Of a stretch of DNA of 64,000 bases, positions 27,915-37,147 are shown piece by piece. The position numbers and the translations under genes were made by a program. This DNA comes from G965230065 sp965230065 (lineage in GTDB: Bacteria; Bacteroidota; Bacteroidia; Cytophagales; Cyclobacteriaceae): contig OZ245942.1 of assembly GCA_965230065.1 (NCBI GenBank), forward strand, positions 5,952,001 through 6,016,000, read 5' to 3'. Position 1 is the stretch's first letter, and each line of letters begins with the position of its first letter. The notes beneath the pieces are model-generated. The model worked only from the letters and a program-made list of their open reading frames with translations, made no database searches and was not told the origin of the DNA.

Positions 27915-27963
27915 TTTTCTTTTTTTCTGTGAAAAGGGCATAGGCAGAAAACAACCCTTTACC

Positions 27964-29118
27964 CTATGCACTATGCCCTTTACCTGCCGCCATTATTTTT
28001 TCCGCTCGCTTAACGGGTAAATACAGTTCCACACAAACTCCCATCGTTTTATAATTATGAATCTTAAAATCGCAATCATCACCATACAACTGTTTCAACC
28101 TGGATATTGTATTGGACAATCCAATGCCCTTATGATCTTCCAGCTTCCAATTTTCCGGTAGCAAAGGCCCTTTGTTGAGGATTGAAATATATAAGTGGTT
28201 TAGTATTTTATTTGCGTCTAAGCGCAGTTCCGAACCCTCTATACGCTTTGATACCCCGTGTTTAAAAGCATTTTCTACAATAGGTTGTAAAATCAAATTG
28301 GGCACCAACATTTCTTCGCATGCGGGTTCAATATCAAAGTGGATTTGCAGCTTATCTTTAAAGCGCACCTTTTCAATTTTCAGGTACTTTTCCAATAGCC
28401 CTATCTCATCTTGCAACGTAACAAAGTGTTCACCTTCCCGGGTAAGGGTGCTTCGTAATAAATCGCTCAGTCCTGAGACTATTTCAATGGCATCTTCATC
28501 TTTTTTCCGCCGGATCATCATAGCAATGGTATTGAGGGCATTGAACAGAAAATGGGGCTGCAGCTGCATTTTCAAAGTTTGCAATTGTGAGTGCGTAAGT
28601 TTAGACTCAAGCTGTACAGAAACCACATACTGATCACGGTATTTTTTGTAAGAATCGTAGGCAAATAAAATCAAAACCATCAGCCAGTACATCATAAAGC
28701 CATGAATGATAAACTCATGGGTATACCCCAGCCATTCCTGAAAATTTTCCATAAAAGTACTTTTCATGGGCTTTCCAGGTATGGGCCCCAATTGCATGCG
28801 GAGGTAAATTATACCAGCCATACAAAGCATGGTATGCAGCAAGGAAATGATCATACCAGACAGCAAGTGTAGCCAGATGACAAGAGGCCACCTAAACCGA
28901 TTGAGTTGGTGATAAATAACATATACCAGCAAACTGGCCAGCCAGTATAAAAAGTACTTGGGAACCACATAAGAAAGAAGCCTTACCCAACTGCTTTCCT
29001 CTTCCATGCTTTTTTGGTAAAGGAAATGCTGCAAACACTCCAGGGCTGCTAGCATTGCCCAAAAAGCCAGGTTGAGGATAAAAATGGCTTGCCTGTTATT
29101 TAGTATTCTTTGAAGCAC
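27964..29118 (-). CDS. LytS-family sensor histidine kinase
   Basis: A 384-aa membrane kinase of the His_kinase (LytS/YehU) type. Four membrane segments lie in the first 155 residues. A short coiled linker follows, then the phosphoacceptor block QLQPHFLFNALN (His 189), and the ATP-binding part with LILQPIVENAFKHG (N box) and HKGIGLSNTISRLKQLYG (G box). There is no separate periplasmic ligand domain, so it probably senses through its membrane bundle. The start codon is GTG. It forms a two-component pair with the LytTR regulator that follows. Confidence 0.92.
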   Translation of the reverse strand: MLQRILNNRQAIFILNLAFWAMLAALECLQHFLYQKSMEEESSWVRLLSYVVPKYFLYWLASLLVYVIYHQLNRFRWPLVIWLHLLSGMIISLLHTMLCMAGIIYLRMQLGPIPGKPMKSTFMENFQEWLGYTHEFIIHGFMMYWLMVLILFAYDSYKKYRDQYVVSVQLESKLTHSQLQTLKMQLQPHFLFNALNTIAMMIRRKKDEDAIEIVSGLSDLLRSTLTREGEHFVTLQDEIGLLEKYLKIEKVRFKDKLQIHFDIEPACEEMLVPNLILQPIVENAFKHGVSKRIEGSELRLDANKILNHLYISILNKGPLLPENWKLEDHKGIGLSNTISRLKQLYGDDCDFKIHNYKTMGVCVELYLPVKRAEKIMAAGKGHSA

Positions 29119-29184
29119 TTTTTATTAGTTGCTTAGTTGTAATTTGTCAGATTAGAATAAAAATAAACAAGCGAGCGCGTCTTG

Positions 29185-29272
29185 CCGGATGAGCAAAGCG
29201 AATTCCGGCATCTCCTGCATAGAAACGGAAGACCCCGCGCCACGGTGGCTGTAATTCGCTCTGCTCATCCGG
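29185..29272. repeat. long-range inverted repeat, REP-like
   Basis: A 21-nt arm at 29185-29205 (starting CCGGATGAGC) is nearly complementary to 29252-29272, with 46 nt between. An alternative inner hairpin, TGCCGGA (29183-29189) with TCCGGCA (29204-29210), competes with it. The spacer is markedly GC-rich compared with its flanks. Confidence 0.55.
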
Positions 29273-29399
29273 GGAGAACGCTATTATTTTATTAATCTGA
29301 CAAAGTACAATTAGTTAAATAATACATTAATTTACCTAAAAAAATAGCCGACTGACAAGCAATCGGCTATAAAGAGGATATTTCCTCTGTTATTTGGGC

Positions 29400-30566
29400 T
29401 TATTGTCCAACATCACCATCTCCTCCTTCTTTCAATTTTTTTACTTCCGACTGATAATATTCAAGAAATGGCTTCTGGTTTTCAGGCAGGTTTTCCAAGG
29501 CAACCTGCCACTGTTTGATAGCTTTTTTGGTATCTCCCAGTGCGGCATAGCCACGAGCCAATCCTACCGTTGTGGTAAAGTTATCTTCCGGGTGCGTTTT
29601 TTTATTATACTGAAATACTTCCATAGCTTTTTCGGGTTTGCCTGCCGTTAAAAGGCTTCTTCCATAAAAATGGATTTGCTGTACGGTAGCTGTAGGATGA
29701 TGGATGGCCTTCACCATGATTTCATCAGCCTCAGATTGTCTACCAATCTTGGTAAGTACGGTAGCTTTGGTTTGCAGTGTGGTGAAATTTTCCTGTCCCA
29801 CAAAAGGCGCGCTGATGGCGTTATCAGCCCACACCAGGGCTTCATCCAGGTTTATGTCATTCTGCGCGCAGTAGTTGGCAGCGGATGCCCAGGCCTGATA
29901 ATTAAAACCTTTGGCAGATTTCAGTTCTTCTCTCATATTCTCCACATACAATTCCTTCATTTCAGGCACTGTAATGGTAATGGGCACCATCAGGTTCTCC
30001 CATTTCATGGCAACCACTGTCTCTTCTGGTTTGCGATCTATAAATTCGTACGTAAGCCACTCGTTAAACTCGGATTCCTGTGGTTCTACTTCTACACGCA
30101 ACGCATCTTCGGCTTCATCATAAAAATAACTTCCCCAGGATGTGGTGTTCTTAGATAAAATAATCGTCCAGGCCTCATTCTCTTTTGGAATCATATGCAA
30201 ACCATATTTTCCGGCTGCAATGGGCTGGCCTTCTACCTCCATATCATGAGAAAAAGAAATGGTAGTATTTTCATTAGCCCCGGCCCTCCAGGGAATTTCT
30301 TTGGCAGAACCGAAAGTGTTGGCGGACAATCCATAAGGTACCAGTTCTCCCCAAATTTGCCCGCTGCGGTCTTCCCCATTGGGCCCGGTGATATCGGGGC
30401 TATTGTACGTGATTGTAACATGGGCCAATGCCCCAATGTACTGGGTAACCTTACTCTTTTGGTTGTCGCCACTTGGGGGTGAGGTTACGCCCTGGGCAAA
30501 AAGCACGCTTGTGCCTAAAAAACATAAAGTGGCAAAAGCCAGTGTAATAAAGCTAAAATGTTTCAT
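29400..30566 (-). CDS. DUF2911 domain protein with TPR repeats
   Basis: A 388-aa exported protein (signal peptide ending VLFAQG). The first ~200 residues form a DUF2911 domain: VTITYNSPDITGPNGEDRSGQIWGELVPYG, then WRAGANENTTISFSHDMEVEGQPIAAGKYGLHMIP and WGSYFYDEAEDALRV. The C-terminal ~150 residues contain tetratricopeptide repeats (for example GKPEKAMEVFQYNKKTHPED and VGLARGYAALGDTKKAIKQW). The family is widespread in Bacteroidota but has no established function. The fold predicts a periplasmic protein-interaction role. It appears monocistronic. Confidence 0.85.
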   Translation of the reverse strand: MKHFSFITLAFATLCFLGTSVLFAQGVTSPPSGDNQKSKVTQYIGALAHVTITYNSPDITGPNGEDRSGQIWGELVPYGLSANTFGSAKEIPWRAGANENTTISFSHDMEVEGQPIAAGKYGLHMIPKENEAWTIILSKNTTSWGSYFYDEAEDALRVEVEPQESEFNEWLTYEFIDRKPEETVVAMKWENLMVPITITVPEMKELYVENMREELKSAKGFNYQAWASAANYCAQNDINLDEALVWADNAISAPFVGQENFTTLQTKATVLTKIGRQSEADEIMVKAIHHPTATVQQIHFYGRSLLTAGKPEKAMEVFQYNKKTHPEDNFTTTVGLARGYAALGDTKKAIKQWQVALENLPENQKPFLEYYQSEVKKLKEGGDGDVGQ

Positions 30567-30754
30567 GAGGTGTAGGGTTTTAGTAAAAGTAATTTATGTT
30601 TAGTGTTTTGTGTTTATTGTTTGATGTTAGTGAAATGAGTAAATAAAAGAAACAGGATTTTGATAAGTTGAAAGAAAATTAGCGCAACCTGCATGAACTA
30701 CAGTGTAAAACGAAATATGTATATTTAGACCTTACAACCTTAAATCAATCAATT

Positions 30755-31309
30755 ATGAGAAACATCATATACTATGTAGCCACCTCTCTTGATGGCTTCA
30801 TTGAAGGACCGAACGGCGACATCAGCGGATTTGTAATGGAGAGCAACGGGGTCCAGCAATACATGGATGACCTCAAAAAATTTGATACCGTCATCATGGG
30901 CCGCAAAACCTATGAGTTTGGGTATCAGTTTGGGTTAAAGCCTGGGCAACCAGCGTATCCGCACATGCAGCATCATATATTTTCCAACACTCTGCAATTT
31001 GATAACCCACACGAAAAGGTGAAAGTACACAAACCTGACCTGGACATGATAAAACAACTGAAAACAGAAAACGGTACGGATATCTACCTTTGCGGAGGGG
31101 GTGTATTCGCCGGATGGCTGCTGGAACACAACCTGGTTGACTACCTCAAAATTAAACTGAACCCGGTGATATTAGGAAAAGGCACAAGGCTTTTTGGTAA
31201 TTCTGAGAAGATAGTAAACATGGAATGTATCGAAGTTGCAGAATACAGCCACGGACTAAATATCATCACCTATAAACTTAGTGGCAGTAGCAGTAGGCAG
31301 CGGCAGTGA
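30755..31309 (+). CDS. dihydrofolate reductase-like (RibD C-terminal) family protein
   Basis: A 184-aa protein with the RibD_C/DHFR-like fold: MRNIIYYVATSLDGFIEGPNGDI at the start, MGRKTYEFGY near residue 50, and IYLCGGGVFAGWLL near residue 115. Members are stand-alone reductases of unknown substrate, unlike RibD itself, which has an N-terminal deaminase. The last nine residues (SGSSSRQRQ) are encoded by the intergenic GGCAGTAGCAG repeat that begins at 31281, so the C-terminus has been extended or replaced by repeat sequence. Otherwise the length is normal. Confidence 0.85.
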   Translation: MRNIIYYVATSLDGFIEGPNGDISGFVMESNGVQQYMDDLKKFDTVIMGRKTYEFGYQFGLKPGQPAYPHMQHHIFSNTLQFDNPHEKVKVHKPDLDMIKQLKTENGTDIYLCGGGVFAGWLLEHNLVDYLKIKLNPVILGKGTRLFGNSEKIVNMECIEVAEYSHGLNIITYKLSGSSSRQRQ

Positions 31310-31362
31310 ATTCCTGCCTACTGCCGCTGCCTACTGCTGCTTTTACTGCCTACTGCCACTAT
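31281..31362. repeat. palindromic GGCAGTAGCAGTAGGCAG repeat
   Basis: The left arm, built of CAGTAGCAGTAGGCAGCGGC (31287-31306 region), is answered by CTGCCGCTGCCTACTGCTGC (31321-31340) and a further CTGCCTACTGCC. The element overlaps the 3' end of the reductase gene and ends at the stop of the bestrophin gene. It is the largest of three copies in the window. Confidence 0.7.
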
Positions 31363-31365
31363 AAA

Positions 31366-32280
31366 TCATAGTAAATAAAAACCCTCCTGAGGCTTCACCT
31401 TTTCAGGTACCTGGCTTTCGTTCAGCATCTGTTTCAGGTTAATCTCAATGGTGCGGGCAATGGCGGTTACCGGCGTATCGGTAGGCATGTTCTCAAAAGG
31501 ATCTTGCAGGTGAATGGCTGTTTTTTCAATCAGGAAGAAAGCCATGCCTACAGTAATAACCAATGGTATTTGGATAAAGCCCAGTTCTTCTACCAAACCG
31601 AACGGCAAAAGGATAATGAACAAGTATAAGAACAAATGCACAATCAGGCTGTAAGTGGCCGGAAACACCGTATTTTTGATGCGCTCGCTCTTTCCCATGG
31701 AGTCACACAGCCGTTTTAACGTTTCATCTATTTGCACTTGCTGATATTCGTTGACCCAACCCAATTGGTAAATTCTTTGTAAGTCAGCACCATGCAATTG
31801 CAAAAGTGAATTCGGAATATTATCATGTTTGCCTGCATAAGATGCGTCTTCCTTTGTAAGAAACTTATCTAAATCTTCAAGTGGTGGTTGCTTGCGTAGT
31901 GCCCTGCCCAATGCATAACACCAGGCTACCTGCCGGTGGGCTATTTTTTTTACCATAAAACCGGCTTCCTCTTTTTCGGTTTCGCCGGGTTGCACAAAAG
32001 TGAGCAGTTGGCGAACAAGCGTACGCGAATCATTTACAATGGCGCCCCACACAATGCGGGCTTCCCACCACCGGCTGTATGATTGGCCGGTTCTGAACGC
32101 CAATATTAATGAAATAGCCGTACCTAATATGCTGGGAATGGACAGTGGAATCGCAATTTCTCTCACCTGAAAAAGTTCATCAACTGTACTAATGACGATG
32201 GTAAGGATGGAAACGAAAATTATTTCGGCCCGGGTTTTCCGGAATAAATAACGAAGAGGAATTTTGTTCTCGAGTAGCAT
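31366..32280 (-). CDS. bestrophin family chloride channel protein
   Basis: A 304-aa membrane protein of the bestrophin/RFP-TM (YneE) family. RYLFRKTRAEIIFVSILTIVISTVDEL starts the first membrane segment. IPLSIPSILGTAISLILAFRTGQSYSRWWEARIVWGAIVNDSRTL is the diagnostic block. A second membrane pair lies near residues 210-250. Bacterial members form pentameric anion- or cation-conducting pores. It is divergent from the carboxylase gene, with a hairpin repeat in the shared upstream spacer. No role beyond ion conduction can be deduced. Confidence 0.9.
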   Translation of the reverse strand: MLLENKIPLRYLFRKTRAEIIFVSILTIVISTVDELFQVREIAIPLSIPSILGTAISLILAFRTGQSYSRWWEARIVWGAIVNDSRTLVRQLLTFVQPGETEKEEAGFMVKKIAHRQVAWCYALGRALRKQPPLEDLDKFLTKEDASYAGKHDNIPNSLLQLHGADLQRIYQLGWVNEYQQVQIDETLKRLCDSMGKSERIKNTVFPATYSLIVHLFLYLFIILLPFGLVEELGFIQIPLVITVGMAFFLIEKTAIHLQDPFENMPTDTPVTAIARTIEINLKQMLNESQVPEKVKPQEGFYLL

Positions 32281-32308
32281 GTAGTATTATGTTTATTGTT
32301 TTTTAGGA

Positions 32309-32341
32309 CGGAAGACCGAAGTTGCAAGCTCCGGTCTTCCG
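32309..32341. repeat. palindromic GACGGAAGACCG repeat
   Basis: CGGAAGACCG (32309-32318) and its exact complement (32332-32341) form a 10-bp stem with a 13-nt loop. They are followed by degenerate further copies of the same words up to about 32370. The same family is seen at 11916-11980 and 40501-40531. Confidence 0.7.
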
Positions 32342-32491
32342 ACTTCGGTCTCCCGTCTCCCGACTTCTGGATTCAACTCACTTTTTCCCCAACAAATTAC
32401 AACCCTCCTATTTTTTCAACTAACTTTACTTAAAAAATTACGTTATTAGTAATTATTTCGGAATATATTCACTTTTTTACTTTTTCTCATC

Positions 32492-34099
32492 TTGTATCGG
32501 TTAGAAACAAAACTAAACACCCAATCACAGGAATTTTTAGAAAATAAACAGGCTTTTCTGGAGCTGCTGGAAAACTATAAAAGCAAACTCAAAAAAACCA
32601 CACAGGGAGGTAGTGAATCTTCTGTTGCCAAACATAAAAAGAGAGGAAAGCTACTCGCCCGGGAACGTATCAACCTTTTGGTAGACCCGAATACTCCTTT
32701 CCTGGAGCTTTCGCCCATGGCGGCCAATGGCATGTACGATGATGAATTTCCTTCAGCCGGTGTAGTCACCGGTATCGGCGTCATTCACGGGCGGGAAGTG
32801 CTTATTTCAGCCAATGATGCCACTGTTAAGGGGGGCACATACATCAAAGAGTCTATCAAAAAACACATCAGGGCACAGGAAATTGCTGCCGAAAACCGTT
32901 TGCCCTGTGTTTACCTGGTAGACTCGGGCGGGGTGTTTTTGCCAGACCAGGCCAATGTGTTTCCTGATAAGCTGCACTTTGGGCGTTTTTTCTTCAACCA
33001 GGCCCGCCTCTCGGCTGAGGGCATTCCCCAGGTCGCCCTGGTTTTGGGCTATTCTACGGCCGGAGGAGCCTACGTACCCGCCATGTGTGATGAAGTGGTA
33101 ATCGTCCGCAAACAAGGGGCTATTTTTCTGGGTGGCCCCCCTTTGGTAAAAGCTGCTACCGGAGAAGATGTTTCAGCCGAAGAACTGGGTGGAGCCGATG
33201 TACATACTTCTTTGTCTGGCGTAGCCGACCATATCGCTGAAAACGATACCCATGCCATTCAAATCGGCAGAAATATCTTTGAGTCTATGGGCGTACCTGA
33301 CAAGCAAAAACTGGATATTCACCCGGTGGAAGAGCCTTATTATGATCCCGAAGAGTTGTACGGTATCGCCCCTTTGAACCTGAAAAAGGTGATAGATTCC
33401 CGGGAAATCATTATGCGCATGGTAGACGGCAGTCGTTTCCATGAATTCAAGGCAAGGTATGCCCCTACCCTCGTTACCGGATTTGCACGCATTTATGGCT
33501 ATCCTGTGGGTATTATCGCCAACAACGGCATTCTCTTTTCTGAAACTTCATTAAAAGGAACGCATTTTATCGAACTCTGCTGCGCACGGAAAATTCCGAT
33601 TGTTTTTCTGCAAAACATCACGGGTTTCATGGTAGGGAAAGAATATGAAAGGGCCGGGATTGCCAGGGATGGCGCCAAACTGGTGCATGCCGTAGCCAAT
33701 GCTACCGTACCCAAATTTACCGTAGTATTTGGCGGCTCGTTCGGAGCAGGCAATTATGCCATGGCCGGAAGGGCGTACGACCCACGCTTACTCTTTATGT
33801 GGCCCAATGCCAAAATATCGGTAATGGGTGGCGAACAGGCAGCCAAAGTACTCATTACGGTAAAAGAAAGTCAGTATGCAGCCAAAGGCGAAAGTATGCC
33901 GGATGAGGAAAAAGAGCAGATCATGCAAGAAATCATGGAAAAGTATGAGGCGGAAGGCTCTGCCTATTTCAGCACCGCCCGCCTGTGGGACGACGGCATC
34001 ATTGACCCGGTAGATACCCGAAAAGTACTCGCAATGGGCATCGCCGCTTCCCTGAACAATAAGTACCCGGATATGAAAAATGGTATTTTTAGGATGTGA
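32492..34099 (+). CDS. liuB: acyl-CoA carboxylase beta subunit (methylcrotonyl-CoA carboxylase type)
   Basis: A 535-aa carboxyltransferase subunit that transfers CO2 from carboxybiotin to the acyl-CoA. The start codon is TTG: the reading MYRLETKLNTQSQEF matches the usual N-terminus and no ATG is available before residue 70. The acyl-CoA and carboxybiotin sites appear as RERINLLVDPNTPFLEL, YSTAGGAYVPAMCDEVVIV and GSFGAGNYAMAGRAYDPR. The methylcrotonyl assignment rests on the neighbours: hydratase, biotin carboxylase, acyl-CoA dehydrogenase and HMG-CoA lyase make the full leucine/isovalerate pathway. A propionyl-CoA specificity is less likely in that context. Confidence 0.88.
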   Translation: MYRLETKLNTQSQEFLENKQAFLELLENYKSKLKKTTQGGSESSVAKHKKRGKLLARERINLLVDPNTPFLELSPMAANGMYDDEFPSAGVVTGIGVIHGREVLISANDATVKGGTYIKESIKKHIRAQEIAAENRLPCVYLVDSGGVFLPDQANVFPDKLHFGRFFFNQARLSAEGIPQVALVLGYSTAGGAYVPAMCDEVVIVRKQGAIFLGGPPLVKAATGEDVSAEELGGADVHTSLSGVADHIAENDTHAIQIGRNIFESMGVPDKQKLDIHPVEEPYYDPEELYGIAPLNLKKVIDSREIIMRMVDGSRFHEFKARYAPTLVTGFARIYGYPVGIIANNGILFSETSLKGTHFIELCCARKIPIVFLQNITGFMVGKEYERAGIARDGAKLVHAVANATVPKFTVVFGGSFGAGNYAMAGRAYDPRLLFMWPNAKISVMGGEQAAKVLITVKESQYAAKGESMPDEEKEQIMQEIMEKYEAEGSAYFSTARLWDDGIIDPVDTRKVLAMGIAASLNNKYPDMKNGIFRM

Positions 34100-34102
34100 T
34101 AA

Positions 34103-34155
34103 CTAGATGCTGGATGCTAGATACTAGAAGCTAGCATCTAGAAACCAGCATCTAG
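34103..34155. repeat. nested palindrome in the liuB-liuC spacer (CTAGATGC words)
   Basis: CTAGATGCTGG (34103-34113) pairs exactly with CCAGCATCTAG (34145-34155). Inside it, GATGCTAG pairs with CTAGCATC (34131-34138). Nearly the whole 70-base spacer is used. Confidence 0.7.
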
Positions 34156-34169
34156 CAACCAGAAAAAAC

Positions 34170-34961
34170 ATGAAATCTTACCACACCATAGAATTTGAAG
34201 TAAAAGATAAGGTAGGCACACTTTCGCTCAACCGTCCTGAAGTGCGTAATGCCATTAACGGACAAATGATAGATGAAATCATTGATTGTCTGGAAAATGC
34301 GCAGCAACTGAAAGAGCTTCGGGTTTTACTGTTACGTGGAAAAGGCAAAACATTTTGTGCGGGTGCCGATATCAACTGGATGAAGGAAGCGGCAAAGGCT
34401 TCAGTAGAAGATAATTATGAAAGTAACATGCAACTGGCCCGTTGTTTTTATTCTATTTATACTTTTCCCATCCCTACCATTGCCATGGTGCACGGTGCGG
34501 CTATGGGTGGCGGTAATGGAATGCTTGCTGCTTGTGACATGGCCTACGCATTGGATGATACTATTTTTTCGTTCTCTGAAGTAAAAATCGGGGTTATTCC
34601 GGCTACTATATCCCCTTATGTCATCAAAAGAACCGGAGAGTTTAAGGCAAGGGAATTAATGCTCACGGCCAAACGGTTTGATGGAAAATTAGCTTCCAGG
34701 TATGCACTCATAAATAAATCATTTACTACCAAAAAAGAGCTGGAGGATCATATAAATGACCTTTCTGCTCAATTACTGGAAAACAGTCCGCATGCCCTGG
34801 CCCAATGCAAAAAACTAATAGCGCACATAAGCAGTTCTGATGAAAAGTTGGAACAACTGATGCCATATACGGCCCGCATGATTGCCGAAGCCCGGGTATC
34901 CGAAGAGGGACAAGAAGGCATGGCTGCATTTTTAGAAAAAAGAAAACCAAAGTGGACTTAA
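34170..34961 (+). CDS. liuC: enoyl-CoA hydratase family, probable methylglutaconyl-CoA hydratase
   Basis: A 263-aa crotonase-fold enzyme. VGTLSLNRPEVRNAING opens the fold. CAGADINWM is the CoA-binding, first oxyanion-hole block. MVHGAAMGGGNGMLAACDMAYA holds the second oxyanion glycine and the catalytic region. SFSEVKIGVIPATISPYVIKR carries the second acidic position and the AUH-like IPATISPYV signature, which favours methylglutaconyl-CoA hydratase over a fatty-acid crotonase. It lies between the two carboxylase subunit genes, as in other leucine-degradation clusters. Confidence 0.88.
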   Translation: MKSYHTIEFEVKDKVGTLSLNRPEVRNAINGQMIDEIIDCLENAQQLKELRVLLLRGKGKTFCAGADINWMKEAAKASVEDNYESNMQLARCFYSIYTFPIPTIAMVHGAAMGGGNGMLAACDMAYALDDTIFSFSEVKIGVIPATISPYVIKRTGEFKARELMLTAKRFDGKLASRYALINKSFTTKKELEDHINDLSAQLLENSPHALAQCKKLIAHISSSDEKLEQLMPYTARMIAEARVSEEGQEGMAAFLEKRKPKWT

Positions 34962-34963
34962 AA

Positions 34964-35004
34964 AAGCCTTAAGCTATTAGCTTGAAGCTAATAGCTTAAG
35001 GCTT
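34964..35004. repeat. perfect 41-nt palindrome (20-bp stem) in the liuC-liuD spacer
   Basis: Positions 34964-34983 are exactly complementary to 34985-35004, with a single G between. The words are AAGCCTTAAGCTATTAGCTT and its complement. It begins three bases after the liuC stop and ends 15 bases before the liuD ATG. Confidence 0.85.
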
Positions 35005-35019
35005 GTAGCTAAAAAAAAC

Positions 35020-37023
35020 ATGAAACTGTTTCGAAAAATACTGATAGCCAACCGTGGAGAAATTGCCGTGCGGGTGATGCAAACAGCCCGGAAAATGGGC
35101 ATCACCACGGTGGGCATTTATGCGAAAAATGACCGGGATGCCCTGCATGTTTCCATAGCCGATGAAGCCCATTGTATTGGAGAAGGGGATTTGAGTGAAA
35201 CTTACCTGAATATTAAAAAAATTGTTGACCTCGCCAATAAAACACAATGCGAAGCCATTCACCCCGGCTATGGGTTTTTGTCAGAAAATCCTGCTTTTGT
35301 AAGCGTTTGTGAAAAAGAAGGGCTGGTATTCATTGGCCCCAAAAGCGATACCATACAACTAATGGGCAACAAAATCGCCGCCCGTAAATTCATCAAAAGC
35401 CTGGATATTCCGGTTATTGAAGGATTTACGGGTACGCGGGAAGAAATTCTGGACAAAGCGCCTGCCCTGGAGTTTCCTGTACTGGTAAAAGCTGCTGCGG
35501 GAGGCGGGGGCAAAGGCATGCGCATCGTTAAAAGTGAAGATGAATTACCCGATGCCTTAGAAGCCACCAGCCGGGAAGCCAAAGCCTATTTTGGGGATGA
35601 ATCCGTGTACCTGGAACGTTACCTGGAAGAACCCCGCCACATTGAATTTCAGTTGCTGGTCGATAAATTTGGCAATGTCATTCACCTGTTTGAACGGGAA
35701 TGTTCCATTCAGCGCCGTTACCAGAAGATTATTGAAGAAGCGCCCTCCCCTACCCTGAATGAAGCACTGCGTGCTAAAATGGGGGAAGCTGCTGTAGCCA
35801 TTGGCAAAGCAACAGAATATCACAGTGCCGGAACAATTGAATTTCTGGTAGATAAAAACCTGCATTTTTATTTTCTGGAAATGAATACCCGGATTCAGGT
35901 AGAGCACCCGGTTACCGAAATGACCACCGGCGTTGATATTGTGGAGCAGCAAATACGGATAGCTGCCGGCAATGAACTGCAAATCAGTCAGGAAGACCTT
36001 AGGCAGCATGGGCATGCCATAGAGTGCCGGGTGTACGCCGAGTCTCCAGAAAACAACTTTCTCCCCTCTCCGGGCAGCATGACGTTGTACCACGAACCCA
36101 AAGGAGAACATATCCGCATTGATACTGGCTTAACTGCCAAAACGACCATTAAGCCCCAGTACGACCCCATGATTTGCAAACTCATTGCCTGGGGAACAAA
36201 CCGTGGGGAAGCAACAGCAAAAAGTGTGGATGCCCTGAAAAATTTTGCTGTACATGGCATCGACACCAACATTCTGTACCTGATCAGCCTGTTGCAAAGC
36301 GAAGATTTTATTTACAATCATATTTCTACCAAATATTGTGATACCCACACGCCTGAAATTGTGCAAAGTATGCAGCAAAAGAAAAGCAATATTGACAATA
36401 ACATTCCACTCTCTGCCTTCCTCTTGTATACTTTACTTTTGGATACAGATGAAAAGGATATCCAAACGCATAATATTTGGAAAATCATCGGCTACTGGCG
36501 GCATCTGGCAGATTTACAGATTTTGCTGGATGGCATATTAGTGAACGTTCATATCAAACATTTTGGGAACCGCCGGGTTATTTTTAGTGTAGAAGGCCAA
36601 CATCATGAAGCTACCTTACATCATCTCGAAGATGGGCAAATGAACCTGATGCTGGATGAAAATGCACACATCATTTTTATATCTGAAAATAAGGACAAAA
36701 GCACCTTGGTAAGCCTGGATGGACATTTCTTTCACTTAAAACGGAAAGACTTGCTCGATCGTAATGACACAGCCCCTGTAGAAATGCAGGCTTCTGACGA
36801 AAAGAAAAGCGCGATTACCGCCCCTATGCCGGGCACGGTTATCAAAATAAATATTAACGAAGGGGACAAAGTGGAGAAAGGGGATGTTCTCTTAATAGTA
36901 GAGTCCATGAAAATGGAAAACAACATTTTGGCTGCCGGGGAAGGCATAGTGAAAAAGCTCAATGTCTCGACTAAAGATATGGTGGAGAAGAATACGGTGC
37001 TGGTAGTTATAGAGAGTGAGTAG
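35020..37023 (+). CDS. liuD: acyl-CoA carboxylase biotin carboxylase/biotin carrier subunit (methylcrotonyl type)
   Basis: A 667-aa protein joining biotin carboxylase and biotin carrier domains. The N-terminus is FRKILIANRGEIAVRVMQTARKMG. The ATP-grasp glycine loop is VLVKAAAGGGGKGMRIV (about 150-165). Catalytic blocks include FYFLEMNTRIQVEHPVTEM. The C-terminal carrier domain has the biotinylation motif ESMKMEN with Lys about 631. Biotin must be attached by a BirA-type ligase not seen here. With liuB it forms the methylcrotonyl-CoA carboxylase holoenzyme. Confidence 0.9.
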   Translation: MKLFRKILIANRGEIAVRVMQTARKMGITTVGIYAKNDRDALHVSIADEAHCIGEGDLSETYLNIKKIVDLANKTQCEAIHPGYGFLSENPAFVSVCEKEGLVFIGPKSDTIQLMGNKIAARKFIKSLDIPVIEGFTGTREEILDKAPALEFPVLVKAAAGGGGKGMRIVKSEDELPDALEATSREAKAYFGDESVYLERYLEEPRHIEFQLLVDKFGNVIHLFERECSIQRRYQKIIEEAPSPTLNEALRAKMGEAAVAIGKATEYHSAGTIEFLVDKNLHFYFLEMNTRIQVEHPVTEMTTGVDIVEQQIRIAAGNELQISQEDLRQHGHAIECRVYAESPENNFLPSPGSMTLYHEPKGEHIRIDTGLTAKTTIKPQYDPMICKLIAWGTNRGEATAKSVDALKNFAVHGIDTNILYLISLLQSEDFIYNHISTKYCDTHTPEIVQSMQQKKSNIDNNIPLSAFLLYTLLLDTDEKDIQTHNIWKIIGYWRHLADLQILLDGILVNVHIKHFGNRRVIFSVEGQHHEATLHHLEDGQMNLMLDENAHIIFISENKDKSTLVSLDGHFFHLKRKDLLDRNDTAPVEMQASDEKKSAITAPMPGTVIKININEGDKVEKGDVLLIVESMKMENNILAAGEGIVKKLNVSTKDMVEKNTVLVVIESE

Positions 37024-37030
37024 GCAGTTG

Positions 37031-37070
37031 ACAGCGGCAGTAGCAGTAGGCAGGAAAAATACTGCCTACT
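37031..37070. repeat. palindromic GGCAGTAGCAGTAGGCAG repeat in the liuD-dehydrogenase spacer
   Basis: AGTAGGCAG (37045-37053) pairs with CTGCCTACT (37062-37070) across an 8-nt loop. The left flank GCGGCAGTAGC matches the copy at 31281. Confidence 0.65.
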
Positions 37071-37147
37071 TCTCCATCTCTGACAGAAAAGCAGGAAAGA
37101 GAAGAAACCTTCGCTTAAAAAATTGAAACACAAAAAAATGCAGTGTT

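Noticed and set aside
35557..36111. Minus-strand frame of 184 codons
   Set aside because: It is antisense to the biotin carboxylase domain, which is fully conserved on the plus strand.
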